Below are positions 43,490-52,399 of a stretch of DNA of 64,000 nt, in pieces; the first letter of the stretch is position 1; every line of letters begins with the position of its first letter. The notes under the pieces were generated by a model. That model was given only the letters and a program-made list of their open reading frames with translations, was not told the DNA's origin and did not search any database. This stretch comes from Streptomonospora nanhaiensis (GTDB lineage: Bacteria > Actinomycetota > Actinomycetes > Streptosporangiales > Streptosporangiaceae): contig NZ_CP113264.1 of assembly GCF_026642255.1 (NCBI RefSeq), forward strand, positions 1,550,001-1,614,000, in the 5' to 3' direction. The position numbers were made by a program, and so were the translations under genes.

Positions 43490-44782
43490 CTATGTCGAGA
43501 AGGTATCATAAGAACCCTGATCGTGAATCGATATCGATGGGGTCTGGAGGCGTCCCCCTTCGCGCACCAGGAAGTCGGGGGCCGTGCCGTCCGGACGTTC
43601 CCGCAGCATGTGCCGGGAGACGATGACCTCGAAGGACTCGGGCGCCTCCTCCGTGGCCTCGGAGAGGCCCAGGGACTCGGACAGCACGTGCTGCCGGATC
43701 CACTCGCCGGTGTAGAGGTCGGGCTGGGTCTCCGGGCGGAGCCTGACGCGCAGGTGGAGCCGCTCGTCCTCGGTGTGGGGGTCGACGAGGACGACCTGGG
43801 CCGCCTCGACCGAGTCGAGCCGCAGGGCCAGCGGCACGAGGTCGAGGGGGGAGACCACGCGGCTGAGCGGTCCCATCGGAGCGTCTATACGGCTGTGGGT
43901 GCGCACCGCGGGACCGGGCAGTCCGCAGGCGCAGGCCGCCCACTCGGCCTCCACGCCGGTCTCGTAGCGCAGCAGCGGGACGACCGCCTTCTCGTGGACG
44001 ACGGTCACCAGCATCCGCCCGTCCACGATCTCCGTGAACTGGTGGGGAAGCGGGTGGAGGGTGTCGTTGGCGCAGTCCGGGCCGCTGTGCCCGATGATCC
44101 AGGTCTCCGATGAGCCGAAGAGCGACCACGTGCGCAAGTGGGGGAAGTACGTCCGGATCAGCGAGCGGGTGGCCGCGTCCATGGCCGGTCCGCTCCACAG
44201 CACCTTGTGCAGGAAACCCAGGTCACGCCCGGACGCGGCGCAGTAGCGCAGCAGACTCCGGAAGGTGTCGAGCGTGGTGCCCAGGGCGTTGACCCCGTGG
44301 CGCTCGAACAGTTCGAGGTAGGCGTCGATCATCTGGTCGGTCGGCGCGTCCATGGAGAGGGTGGGCACCTCGGCCCTGGCGGCGAGTCCGTTGTGCAGGT
44401 CCTGGCAGGCCCGCATGTGGAAGGGGGTGCCGAGGGTGGTGAACAGGTCGCCCGGCTCGAAAGGGCGCACGTGCGGCGCGATCTCGTCCAGGTACAGGTC
44501 CGCCGGCACCGCTCCCATGCGCATGGTCGACCGCGTGCCGCCCATGACGTGCAGGGAGGCTCGGGTGAGGGCGGACGGGTCGGTGCGCACCAGGGTGTCG
44601 ATCGCCCTGCCCAGTTCGTCCCTGCCCAGGGTGGGGAGGTCGAACAGGTCCGGCGCGGAGCCCCCCGCGGTGTGGCCGAGGTACTTCTCCCGCAGCACCG
44701 GGATCCTGGACAGCTTGTCCAGCGCCCGCGCCGGGGACGGCGCCTCACCGTGAGACGTCCGTGAACCGAAATTCGTCGTCAT
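43490..44782 (-). CDS. PaaK-like adenylate-forming enzyme 2
   Basis: A 430-residue paralogue of 32788-34032, sharing long stretches such as [30 protein letters not shown] and [13 protein letters not shown]. The phosphate-loop position reads [11 protein letters not shown] (80-90), one step further from the consensus than copy 1 because the second Thr is now Arg. CxCG is present (CACG). No lysine is found near the C-terminus, so the A10 lysine appears to be missing here too. The extra C-terminal tail ends [18 protein letters not shown] 44782 has AGGAACGCGAG upstream. Possible roles: a divergent acyl-adenylate enzyme, or a non-catalytic partner of copy 1. Confidence 0.82.
   Translation of the reverse strand: MTTNFGSRTSHGEAPSPARALDKLSRIPVLREKYLGHTAGGSAPDLFDLPTLGRDELGRAIDTLVRTDPSALTRASLHVMGGTRSTMRMGAVPADLYLDEIAPHVRPFEPGDLFTTLGTPFHMRACQDLHNGLAARAEVPTLSMDAPTDQMIDAYLELFERHGVNALGTTLDTFRSLLRYCAASGRDLGFLHKVLWSGPAMDAATRSLIRTYFPHLRTWSLFGSSETWIIGHSGPDCANDTLHPLPHQFTEIVDGRMLVTVVHEKAVVPLLRYETGVEAEWAACACGLPGPAVRTHSRIDAPMGPLSRVVSPLDLVPLALRLDSVEAAQVVLVDPHTEDERLHLRVRLRPETQPDLYTGEWIRQHVLSESLGLSEATEEAPESFEVIVSRHMLRERPDGTAPDFLVREGGRLQTPSISIHDQGSYDTFST
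43500..43512. promoter_or_regulatory. Operator-like sequence inside the 3' end of PaaK-like gene 2
   Basis: On the minus strand CTTATGATACCTT matches the 36600-36613 element in 11 of 13 positions. It lies in codons near the end of the gene and about 115 bp upstream of the aldo/keto reductase start, so it could regulate that gene. A perfect palindrome ATCGATATCGAT (43527-43538) lies next to it. Less certain than the other copies because it is coding. Confidence 0.4.
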
Positions 44783-45105
44783 TGTCGCACTCGCGTTCCT
44801 GGTGTATTCGGGTGCGGTCGAACATGTGCGTCCGTGCGGCGGCGGTGCCGTTGAAGAACCCGAAGAAGTGAGAAGTGTTCTGGATTTGTCGTCCAGTCGC
44901 CGGCGGTGCGGGGCACGGCTACCTTCGCAGGGCATCCAGTCAGGAGAATGCGACGATATCCCGGGGACTGCCGGAGACCCCTGTGACCGGGCGGACACCA
45001 TTGGTCATCGTGCGTCGTCGGGGCCGTTTCCGGAGTCGGACGATTACTTTCCCGTACAAGGTGACCTTCGTCACTCGCCCCCCTCGTGGGGGTCACCCTC
45101 GGTGA
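44783..45105. other. Intergenic region left of proA
   Basis: About 320 bp upstream of the minus-strand PaaK-like gene 2. It should hold that gene's promoter. It is somewhat AT-richer than its surroundings, but no clear promoter boxes or genes are visible. Confidence 0.4.
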
Positions 45106-45141
45106 CCGGGGCGGGGGCCCGGGCCCGGGCCCCCGCCCCGG
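45106..45141. terminator. 36-bp perfect palindrome upstream of proA
   Basis: 45106-45123 is the exact reverse complement of 45124-45141. No plus-strand gene ends nearby, so it probably insulates proA from the accessory region; it may mark the old proB-proA junction. Confidence 0.6.
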
Positions 45142-45206
45142 ACACGCCGAGGTGGCGGACCGGACCGGGCGCGCGCGGCCCGCACGGCCGACTGCGGCCT
45201 GTGGAC

Positions 45207-45237
45207 GGCCCGCCGGAGGGCGGGCCCGCGCTATACG
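45207..45237 (+). promoter_or_regulatory. Putative proA promoter
   Basis: TATACG (45232-45237) is a -10-like box about 95 bp before proA, directly after an 8-bp hairpin (45207-45214 with 45219-45226). It suggests that proA has its own promoter here, as needed once separated from proB. Confidence 0.4.
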
Positions 45238-45332
45238 CTGGAGGGGTTCACCCCGGACGGCGCCCCACGCTCCCTTCGACGCGGCAGGGCGGAGCGCTCC
45301 CCGGGCTGGTCTCCCAACCAAGAGAGAGCACC

Positions 45333-46607
45333 ATGAGTGACATCGAGCGCGAGGTCCACGCGGTAGCCGAGCGGGCCGGGGACGCGGCGGCCGAGCTCGC
45401 CCCGCTCAGCCGCGCGGTCAAGGACGCCGCTCTGGTGGCGATCGCCGACGCGCTGGTCAAACGGGCCGGCGAGATCACGGCGGCCAACGCCGAGGACGTC
45501 GAGCGGGCGCGCCGGGACGGCACCTCCCCCGCCATGGTCGACCGGCTCACCCTCACACCGGAGCGGATCGAGGCGATCGCCGACGCCGTCCGCGAGATCG
45601 TCGAGCTCCCCGACCCGGTGGGCGAGTCCGTGCGGGGCGGGGTGCTGCCCAACGGCCTCGACCTGCGCCAGATCAGGGTTCCGCTCGGTGTCATCGGCAT
45701 CATCTACGAGGGCCGCCCCAACGTCACCGTGGACGCCGCGGCCCTGTGCCTCAAGAGCGGCAACGCCGCGCTGCTGAGGGGCTCGTCCTCCGCCTACGCC
45801 TCCAACACCGCCATCGTCGGCGTCCTGCGTGACGCCCTGGCGGGGACCGGGGTCCCGCAGGACGCCGTCCAGATGGTGCCCGGCCGCACCCGCGAGTCCT
45901 CCACCGCGCTCATGCGGGCGCGCGGGCTGGTGGACGTGCTCATCCCGCGCGGCGGCGGCTCCCTGATCCGGGCCGTGGTCCGCGACTCCACCGTTCCCGT
46001 GATCGAGACCGGCGAGGGACTGTGCCACGTCTACGTGGACGCCGACGCCGACCTCGCCAAGGCGGTGGCCATCGCCACCAACGCCAAGGCGCAGCGCTGC
46101 TCGGTGTGCAACTCCGCCGAGACCCTCCTGGTGCACGAGGCCGTGGCCGACGCCTTCCTGCCCCGGGTGCTGGACGCCCTGGGCGGGGCCGGGGTCACCG
46201 TGCACGGCGACCGGCGGGTGCTGGAGGCCGCGGCTGCCCACGGCGCCGGCGCGGACGTGGTCGAGGCCACGGAGGAGGACTGGGCCACCGAGTACCTGTC
46301 CATGGACCTCGCCGTGCGCGTCGTGCCCACCATCGACGAGGCGATCGCGCACATCCGCCGGTACTCCACCCGGCACACCGAGGCGATCGTCACCGACTCG
46401 CTGAAGGCCTCCCGGTACTTCGTGTCCCGGGTCGACTCCGCCGCGGTCATGGTCAACGCCTCCACGCGGTTCACCGACGGGGGGGAGTTCGGCTTCGGCG
46501 CCGAGATCGGCATCTCCACGCAGAAGCTGCACGCCAGAGGGCCCATGGGCCTGACCGAGATGACCTCCACCAAGTACGTGGTCACCGGCGACGGCCACCT
46601 GAAGTAG
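45333..46607 (+). CDS. proA: Glutamate-5-semialdehyde dehydrogenase (gamma-glutamyl phosphate reductase)
   Basis: The second step of proline synthesis, NADPH-dependent reduction of glutamyl 5-phosphate. It has 424 residues. It starts [20 protein letters not shown] and shows [28 protein letters not shown], the catalytic Cys259 in SVCNSAET, and the C-terminal [23 protein letters not shown] 45333 follows AGAGAGAG. It should follow proB directly; 18.2 kb of unrelated genes separate them. A hairpin ends the gene. Confidence 0.97.
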   Translation: MSDIEREVHAVAERAGDAAAELAPLSRAVKDAALVAIADALVKRAGEITAANAEDVERARRDGTSPAMVDRLTLTPERIEAIADAVREIVELPDPVGESVRGGVLPNGLDLRQIRVPLGVIGIIYEGRPNVTVDAAALCLKSGNAALLRGSSSAYASNTAIVGVLRDALAGTGVPQDAVQMVPGRTRESSTALMRARGLVDVLIPRGGGSLIRAVVRDSTVPVIETGEGLCHVYVDADADLAKAVAIATNAKAQRCSVCNSAETLLVHEAVADAFLPRVLDALGGAGVTVHGDRRVLEAAAAHGAGADVVEATEEDWATEYLSMDLAVRVVPTIDEAIAHIRRYSTRHTEAIVTDSLKASRYFVSRVDSAAVMVNASTRFTDGGEFGFGAEIGISTQKLHARGPMGLTEMTSTKYVVTGDGHLK

Positions 46608-46619
46608 CCGGGGGACTCC

Positions 46620-46650
46620 GAAGGGCCGCCCGGCGACCGGGCGGCCCTTC
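46620..46650 (+). terminator. Terminator after proA
   Basis: A perfect 14-bp stem (46620-46633 with 46637-46650), 3-nt loop, 13 bp after the stop codon. Confidence 0.8.
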
Positions 46651-46869
46651 CGTGTTCGCTCGGAAACCATGCGTGACCGCATATGGTCCGGGACCCATTG
46701 GCATCTGGAATGTTTTCCCGCTGGAAACCTGGACAGAAGCGAATCTTCTCAAAGGAAGTATTCCCAAAGCGACGGCAGGTCGGTAATTTCACAGTGGTGT
46801 CTCACGGCGCTCTCCCCGCTCTCCTCACGGAGCGCCGCCCCCACGGTCACGACGAAAGGAATCCCCCGC

Positions 46870-47841
46870 ATGAAGCTCCGGAGCAAGGTCGCGGTCCTCG
46901 CCACGACAGCCCTGGCCGTCGGCGGCGTCACCCTGATGGCCTCACCGGCCCAGGCTGACCTGGTCACCCTCTGCTCGGGTCACGGCGGTGCGGTCACCCT
47001 GCCGACGGACCTCGCGGTCCCGGCCGGCAAGAACTGCTTCCTGGACGGCACCGTCATCCAGGGCGACATCACCGTCCGGCAGGGCGCCAACCTCCACATC
47101 GTCGGCGGGGAGGTCGAAGGAGAGGTGATCGTCCAGAAGAACGCCTACTTCGACGCCTCCGACACCACCGTCGGCGACCGCGTGGTCAACCGCGGTTCCT
47201 TCGGCACCTACCTCGAGGAGAGCTCCACGGGCGCCGCCCTGCGCACCGTCCCGGTCGAGGGCGGCAACACCGACGGCTTCGCCTTCGTCGTCGACTCCTC
47301 CGTGAAGAGCGTCAACGCCGAGGTCGGGGCCGTCTACGTCTCCGGTTCCCGGATCGGCGGCGCGGTCACGGCCGACGGCGTCGAGTACGCCGACATCTAC
47401 GACTCGGTGGTGCGCGGAGCGCTGACCGTCACCGGCCCGACCGCCGGCGGCATCCTCTGCGACAGCGAGGTCATCGGCGCGGCCACCTACACCGGCGGGA
47501 CCGGCCCCGTCGCGGTCGGCGCCGGTGAGACCGGGGGCTTCTGCTCCTCGGTCAACTACATCGACGGCGACCTGAGCGTCACCGGTGTGGGCGGCGGCGT
47601 CTACGTCGACAACAACATCGTCGGCGGCGACCTGGTCACCTCCGACAACTCCCCGACCGCCCAGGTCGGCGACAACAACCGCGTCCGCGGCGGCATCGTC
47701 ACGGAGGAGGTCGCCCTGCGCAGCCTCGCCGCAGCCGTGACCGAGGAGTTCGAGGCGCACGAGGAGAACCTGGTCGAGGAGGTCGAGACGGCCCGCGCCG
47801 AGACGATCGACGAGGCCATGGCGGCCGGACCCGCCTTCTAG
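46870..47841 (+). CDS. Secreted beta-helix-like protein of unknown function
   Basis: A 323-residue exported protein not recognised as a known family. The signal peptide is MKLRSKVAVLATTALAVGGV through ASPAQADL. The mature part is a series of short repeating beta units (for example GDITVRQGANLHIVGGEVEG, then GGGVYVDNNIVGGDL) that suggest a right-handed beta-helix or bactofilin-like strand stack, with four or five cysteines (LCSGHG, KNCFLD, ILCDSEV, GFCSSV). The tail is a helical, acidic segment (VTEEFEAHEENLVEEVETAR). AAAGGA precedes ATG 46870. The upstream DNA (46651-46869) is AT-richer than average. A role at the cell surface is inferred only. Confidence 0.8.
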   Translation: MKLRSKVAVLATTALAVGGVTLMASPAQADLVTLCSGHGGAVTLPTDLAVPAGKNCFLDGTVIQGDITVRQGANLHIVGGEVEGEVIVQKNAYFDASDTTVGDRVVNRGSFGTYLEESSTGAALRTVPVEGGNTDGFAFVVDSSVKSVNAEVGAVYVSGSRIGGAVTADGVEYADIYDSVVRGALTVTGPTAGGILCDSEVIGAATYTGGTGPVAVGAGETGGFCSSVNYIDGDLSVTGVGGGVYVDNNIVGGDLVTSDNSPTAQVGDNNRVRGGIVTEEVALRSLAAAVTEEFEAHEENLVEEVETARAETIDEAMAAGPAF

Positions 47842-47867
47842 AGCGGCATACGCCACGCAGGTACCGC

Positions 47868-47902
47868 GACGGCGCCGACGGCCCAGGGCCGTCGGCGCCG
47901 TC
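47868..47902 (+). terminator. Terminator after the secreted protein gene
   Basis: A perfect 16-bp stem (47868-47883 with 47887-47902), 3-nt loop, 26 bp after the stop codon. The remaining 237 bp to the next gene shows nothing else clear. Confidence 0.8.
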
Positions 47903-48139
47903 CCGTGCCCGGGCCGGGTCCCGCGCGGGGTTCGACCTGCCCGAACCGCTGTGCGATCCGGACGCCGGCGCCGCACGGCACCGCCGCCGGAGGCCCGGGG
48001 CCCGCAGCCGGTGGGTGCGGGCGGCGGCCCGGGCCCGGGCCGCACGCGCGGCGGCCCCGGGGCGCGGGTGCGCCGGGCGGGGCAGGACGCCCGTTTGCCG
48101 GCGTCCGGGAGCGACCACCCCGACAGCGAGGAGCAGCGC

Positions 48140-48877
48140 GTGCCCACCACCGTGTCCTACGGCGACCACCCCAGCCGGAGCGTCCACCGCTGGGAGCCGG
48201 AGGGCGCCGGCGGACCCGCGCCCGTCGCCGTCCTGCTGCACGGCGGCTGGTGGCGCGACAGGCACGACGCCGCCCTGATGGATCCGCCGGCCCGCGACCT
48301 CGCCTCCGCCGGGTGGGCGGTGTGGAACATCGAGTACCGGCGTACCGGGGACGACGGCGGCGGCTGGCCGCAGACCCTAGACGACGTCGGCGACGCCCTG
48401 GCGTACCTCGCCGACGCGGCCGCACGCGAGCCCGAGCGGTACGACCTCGGACGCGTGGTGTGCGTGGGGCACTCCGCCGGAGCACATCTCGCCCTGCTCA
48501 ACGGCCTCGCGGAGGGTGGGACCCCGGTGACCTCGGTGGTCGCCCTGGCCCCCGTCACCGACCTGGAGCGGTCCGCCCTGGCGGGGCTCGGCGAGGGCGC
48601 CGTCGTCCCGTTCCTCGGGCCGGACCCCACCGCGGAGCTCTACCGGGTCAGCTCGCCGGTACGGCGCCCGCTGACCGGCCTGCCGCAGCTGGTGGTGCAC
48701 GGGGACGCCGACCAGCGCGTCCCGGTCGAGCACAGCCGCGCCTACGCGGACGCGGTGCGCGCGGCGGGCGGCACCGTGGAGTACCACGAGGTCGCCGGGG
48801 CCGACCACTTCGCCGTCATCGACCCGCGGGGGCCCGCCTGGGAGGTGGTCCGCGCGTACCTGGCGCGGACGGGCTGA
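48140..48877 (+). CDS. Alpha/beta hydrolase (arylformamidase-like)
   Basis: A 245-residue cytoplasmic hydrolase. The oxyanion motif LLHGGWW, nucleophile elbow GHSAGAHLALL, acid in VHGDADQRVPV and histidine in GADHFAVID are all present. This set with HGGWW is typical of the KynB/arylformamidase-like branch and of general esterases. GTG 48140 was chosen for GAGGAG with 6-base spacing. It stands alone between hairpins. Confidence 0.87.
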   Translation: MPTTVSYGDHPSRSVHRWEPEGAGGPAPVAVLLHGGWWRDRHDAALMDPPARDLASAGWAVWNIEYRRTGDDGGGWPQTLDDVGDALAYLADAAAREPERYDLGRVVCVGHSAGAHLALLNGLAEGGTPVTSVVALAPVTDLERSALAGLGEGAVVPFLGPDPTAELYRVSSPVRRPLTGLPQLVVHGDADQRVPVEHSRAYADAVRAAGGTVEYHEVAGADHFAVIDPRGPAWEVVRAYLARTG

Positions 48878-48911
48878 TCCGGGCCGGCGGGCGGCCCGCC
48901 GCCCGCGGACG

Positions 48912-48948
48912 CGGGAGGGGGCGGCCCGGCACGGACCGCCCCCTCCCG
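48912..48948. terminator. Terminator between convergent hydrolase and M48 peptidase genes
   Basis: A perfect 13-bp stem (48912-48924 with 48936-48948), 11-nt loop, between convergent genes. Confidence 0.7.
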
Positions 48949-48995
48949 TCCGTCGTCCCGCCTCCCCGCGCGGGTCCCGGGCGCGGGGCACAGGG

Positions 48996-50069
48996 TCAGG
49001 AGGACCCGTTCGCCCCGTTCGTCCCGCTCGTGCCCTGGTCGGACCGGGCGGAGCCGTTGCGCCACCGGTCGGCGACGTTGTCGAAGATCTTGCCGCCCGC
49101 GCTGGCCGCGCTTCCGGCCACGTCGCGCAGGGTGCCCAGGAGCGGGTCCCCCGAGCGCTCCCACGACTCCTTGTAGGACTTGGCGGCGCTGCGGGCCTCC
49201 GCGCCGACCCTCGCCTCGCGGTCGGAGGAGCGGCGGGGGTAGTCGCCGCCGATGATCCGCTGGTAGGAGCCCTCCTCGATCCACCGGTGCAGCTCGGCCA
49301 GGCGGACCACCGCGAACGGGTGGGTCTGTCCCATCAGGCTGATCAGCTTGAGGAAGCTGTCGCGGGCGTCGCCGCCGGACTCGTACTCGCGCGCCTGCTC
49401 CAGGAACGCGTCGGGGTTCATCTCGACCAGGGTCGAGCCGCCCGCGAGCTTCATCAGCGCGCGCTTGGCGGCCTCGGGGTTCTGGGAGGCCAGGACACCC
49501 GCGCGGTCGCAGGAGAGCTCGGACTTGCGGTACCACTCCTCCAGCGCGGCGACGATGGCCTGGAGGCCGATGTAGCCCAGGGGCACCCACGCCACGCGGG
49601 TCGCCAGCCTGATCAGGGCCAGCAGCATGGTGCGGTACACGGCGTGGCCGCTGAGGATGTGCCCGACCTCGTGGCCGATGACGAAGCGCTGCTCCTCGTC
49701 GTCCAGCAGGTCGAACAGGCCCGTGGTCATCACGATGAAGGGCCGCTGGCTGCCGATCGCCATGGCGTTGGGCTTGGGGTTCATCTGGATGTAGAGCTCG
49801 GGGACCTCGTCCATGTCCAGGACGTAGGCGGCGTCGCGGACGTAGTCGTGGACGTGGGGGAACTGGGTGGGGCCGACCCGGACGGCGCTGGACAGGAACA
49901 TCAGTCTGAGGGCGCGTTCGTTGAACAGCCCCGACATGCGCTTGAACACCTCGTCGAACCCGCGCAGCGAGCGCAGCGCCACCAGGGCCCCACGGTCGGC
50001 GGGGTGCTCGTAGGCGCGGGGTGAGATCTCGGAGAGCCGGACGCGGACGCGGTCTGGTGTGTTGGCCAT
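48996..50069 (-). CDS. M48 family zinc metallopeptidase
   Basis: A 357-residue peptidase with the zinc motif HEVGH at residues 133-137 and the third ligand in the [12 protein letters not shown] region. Hydrophobic stretches near the active site ([20 protein letters not shown]) suggest membrane association, as in HtpX-like peptidases. The C-terminus is a low-complexity Ser/Gly/Asn tail. It probably acts in membrane protein quality control. Divergent from nadD; a 234-bp intergenic region lies between. Confidence 0.88.
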   Translation of the reverse strand: MANTPDRVRVRLSEISPRAYEHPADRGALVALRSLRGFDEVFKRMSGLFNERALRLMFLSSAVRVGPTQFPHVHDYVRDAAYVLDMDEVPELYIQMNPKPNAMAIGSQRPFIVMTTGLFDLLDDEEQRFVIGHEVGHILSGHAVYRTMLLALIRLATRVAWVPLGYIGLQAIVAALEEWYRKSELSCDRAGVLASQNPEAAKRALMKLAGGSTLVEMNPDAFLEQAREYESGGDARDSFLKLISLMGQTHPFAVVRLAELHRWIEEGSYQRIIGGDYPRRSSDREARVGAEARSAAKSYKESWERSGDPLLGTLRDVAGSAASAGGKIFDNVADRWRNGSARSDQGTSGTNGANGSS

Positions 50070-50302
50070 ATCGGCATGCTATGCGGCCCGATGGCGCTTG
50101 GCCACGGTTTCGACCTTCGAGATATGACGCGATTGCCGGGGTGCTCCGACACGCCCGGGAAGCAGGCCGAGAAGGTCGCGGTTGTTCCGTTGAAGGGAAC
50201 AAAACGGGAGGAAGAGGCCGCCGAAGGTGCCCGTCGTCGGCTAACCTCGGTTGGCCGATCCCGGCAAACACGACCCACGTCCACGGCGAAACGGAGCGCA
50301 CA

Positions 50303-50956
50303 GTGGCGCACGAGGCTCCAGGCGTCCTCCCAGGTGAAGGCCTCCCTCCACGGCGGAGCGGCGCCGGCCCCACCAAGGTCGGCATCATGGGCGGCACCTT
50401 CGACCCCATCCACCACGGGCACCTCGTGGCCGCCAGTGAGGTCGCCCACCTCTTCGGCCTCGACGAGGTGGTGTTCGTGCCCACGGGGCAGCCCTGGCAG
50501 AAGGACCCGGCCAAGGTGACCCCCTCCGAGGACCGCTACCTGATGACGGTCATCGCGACCGCGGAGAACCCCCAGTTCCGCGTGGACCGTGTCGAGATCG
50601 ACCGCTCGGGGCCCACCTACACCCTCGACACCCTCCGCGAGATGCGCTGCAAGTACGGTCCCGAGGTGGAGCTGTACTTCATCACCGGGGCCGACGCGCT
50701 GGGCGCCATTCTCAGCTGGCACAACGTCGACGAACTTTTCGATCTCGCGCATTTCGTAGGCTGTAACCGTCCCGGTCACCATCTCAGTGACTCAGGACTG
50801 CCCGAGGGCAAGGTCTCCCTGGTGGAGGTCCCCGCGCTGGCGATCTCCTCGACCGAGTGCCGGGAGCGGGTCCGCAAGGGCGAACCCATCTGGTACCTGG
50901 TCCCCGACGGCATCGTTCGCTACATCCACAAGACCGGGCTCTACCGGGACAGCTGA
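50303..50956 (+). CDS. nadD: Nicotinate-nucleotide adenylyltransferase
   Basis: Makes deamido-NAD from nicotinate mononucleotide and ATP in NAD synthesis. It has 217 residues: [20 protein letters not shown] (nucleotidyltransferase with HxGH), and the [20 protein letters not shown] end (ISST motif). GTG 50303 was chosen because GGAG lies 6 bases upstream; it gives a 20-odd-residue extension before the core, so a later start is possible. rsfS follows after 17 bp, as in many actinobacteria. Confidence 0.95.
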   Translation: MAHEAPGVLPGEGLPPRRSGAGPTKVGIMGGTFDPIHHGHLVAASEVAHLFGLDEVVFVPTGQPWQKDPAKVTPSEDRYLMTVIATAENPQFRVDRVEIDRSGPTYTLDTLREMRCKYGPEVELYFITGADALGAILSWHNVDELFDLAHFVGCNRPGHHLSDSGLPEGKVSLVEVPALAISSTECRERVRKGEPIWYLVPDGIVRYIHKTGLYRDS

Positions 50957-50973
50957 AAGGCAGCAAGTACAAC

Positions 50974-51372
50974 GTGACAGCCACCGACAGGGCTCTTGAG
51001 CTCGTCAGGGTGGCGGCCGAGGCCGCCTCCGACAAGCTCGCCCAGGAGATCATCGCCTACGACGTCAGCGAGCAGCTGGTCATCACCGAGGCGTTCGTGC
51101 TCTGCTCGGCCCCCAACGACCGCCAGGTGCGCTCGATCGTCGACGAGGTCGAGGACCAGCTCCGCCTGAAGGGCGGCGTCAAGCCGCTCCGGCGCGAGGG
51201 CGAGCGGGACGGCCGCTGGGTGCTCCTGGACTACGCCGACATCGTCGTGCACGTCCAGCACGAGGAGGAGCGCGGCTACTACGGCCTCGAACGGCTGTGG
51301 AAGGACTGCCCCGAGATCGAGCTCCCCGAAGGGGCGCGCGGAGCCGAGCGCACCGCCCTCGACGAGCAGTAA
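50974..51372 (+). CDS. rsfS: Ribosomal silencing factor RsfS
   Basis: Binds ribosomal protein L14 and blocks subunit joining when nutrients are scarce. It has 132 residues: AQEIIAYDVSEQLVITEAFV, CSAPNDRQVRSIVDEVED, and DGRWVLLDYADIVVHVQHEE with YYGLERLW, all typical. GTG 50974 follows GAAAGG at a longer distance. The position between nadD and a histidine phosphatase gene matches other actinobacteria. Confidence 0.96.
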   Translation: MTATDRALELVRVAAEAASDKLAQEIIAYDVSEQLVITEAFVLCSAPNDRQVRSIVDEVEDQLRLKGGVKPLRREGERDGRWVLLDYADIVVHVQHEEERGYYGLERLWKDCPEIELPEGARGAERTALDEQ

Positions 51373-51409
51373 CCCTTTCGGACCCACCCCGAGCGGAGAG
51401 AAACACCCT

Positions 51410-52033
51410 GTGAGCGACACCCCTCGCGTGCTGTTCTGGCGGCACGGACGCACGGCCTGGAACGTGGAGAACCGCTTCCAGGGTCAGACCGACATCGAAC
51501 TCGACCAGGTCGGCCACGCCCAGGCCCGGCGGGCGGGCGGCCTGCTCGCCTCGCTCGGCCCCGACGTCATCGTCGCCTCCGACCTGAAGAGGGCCGCCGA
51601 CACGGCCGGGTACCTCAGCCGCGCCACAGGGGTGCCCATCGAGTTCGACAAGGGACTGCGCGAGCGGTTCGGGGGGTCCTGGGAGGGGCGGACGGGGGCG
51701 GAGCTGTCCGCGCGCTGGCCGTCCGAGCACGCTCGGATGGCCATCCCGGACGGGGAGCCCATCTCCGAGGTCGGCGACCGCATGCGGGCGGCCGTCGACC
51801 GGGGACTGGCCAGAACCCCGGCCGGGGGACTGCTCGTGGTGGTCAGCCACGGTGCGGCCGTACGCATCGGGATCGCCCGCATGCTCGGCATCCCCGACGA
51901 GCAGCGCGAGATCCTGGGCCCCCTCAGCAACTGCTCCTGGTCGGTGCTCCAGGAGCGCCGGGGGCAGTGGCGGCTCATGGAGCACAACGCGGCGAGCCTG
52001 CCCGAACCCGTGGTCCTCAGCGACGACGCCTGA
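51410..52033 (+). CDS. Histidine phosphatase family protein (possible glucosyl-3-phosphoglycerate phosphatase)
   Basis: A 207-residue phosphoglycerate-mutase-like phosphatase with the phospho-histidine motif FWRHGRTAWN, the second Arg/Glu pair in LRERFGGSWEGR and a second histidine in VVSHGAAVRIG. In mycobacteria the gene next to nadD-rsfS is GpgP (glucosyl-3-phosphoglycerate phosphatase, methylglucose lipopolysaccharide pathway), and this gene has the same position. The function here is inferred from context. GTG 51410 follows GGAGAG. Confidence 0.85.
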   Translation: MSDTPRVLFWRHGRTAWNVENRFQGQTDIELDQVGHAQARRAGGLLASLGPDVIVASDLKRAADTAGYLSRATGVPIEFDKGLRERFGGSWEGRTGAELSARWPSEHARMAIPDGEPISEVGDRMRAAVDRGLARTPAGGLLVVVSHGAAVRIGIARMLGIPDEQREILGPLSNCSWSVLQERRGQWRLMEHNAASLPEPVVLSDDA

Positions 52034-52109
52034 AACCGTTTCGACGTTCTCGCCGGATTCCGCTATGGTTCTGGGAGTCGTGAGGGCGAAAGCCCCCCGA
52101 CTCCCACAC

Positions 52110-52182
52110 GGGGCTATGGCGCAGTTGGTAGCGCGCCTCCATGGCATGGAGGAGGTCTGGGGTTCGAATCCCCATAGCTCCA
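52110..52182 (+). tRNA. tRNA-Ala (GGC anticodon)
   Basis: A complete 73-nt cloverleaf. The acceptor stem is GGGGCTA with TAGCTCC, the D arm GCGC-loop-GCGC, the anticodon stem CCTCC/GGAGG with loop ATGGCAT (anticodon GGC, reading GCC and GCT), and the T arm TGGGG-TTCGAAT-CCCCA. The discriminator is A. The 3' CCA is not encoded. No integrase or attachment-site duplication is seen next to it. Confidence 0.97.
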
Positions 52183-52189
52183 CGGACTG

Positions 52190-52260
52190 AGGACGATCCT
52201 GCTCGCGCGTGACCGCGCTCGCCGGGTCGTCCTTCGTGTTTGCCGGGGGGAGACCCCCCG
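52190..52260 (+). terminator. Terminator region after tRNA-Ala
   Basis: AGGACGA (52190-52196) pairs with TCGTCCT (52227-52233), followed by a perfect CGGGGGG/CCCCCCG hairpin (52244-52250 with 52254-52260). Confidence 0.55.
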
Positions 52261-52399
52261 AACCCCCCGAGGCACCCCCCCTGGGGTTGGGGTCGCGGTG
52301 ATCGGCGGGGCGGCGGTACCGCACCTGTCGGCGGTGACGCCCGTCCGGCCGTGGCGGGTCCCCTCGGGGCCGCGGGAAGCGGCCCCGGGGGGACCGGGG

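Noticed and set aside
44875..45105. A 76-codon plus-strand open frame left of proA
   Set aside because: No start context or recognisable protein; it lies in the likely promoter region of PaaK-like gene 2.
52110..52182. tRNA-Ala as the attachment site of an integrated element
   Set aside because: No integrase gene and no repeat of the tRNA 3' end is visible; the genes that follow look like ordinary chromosomal genes.
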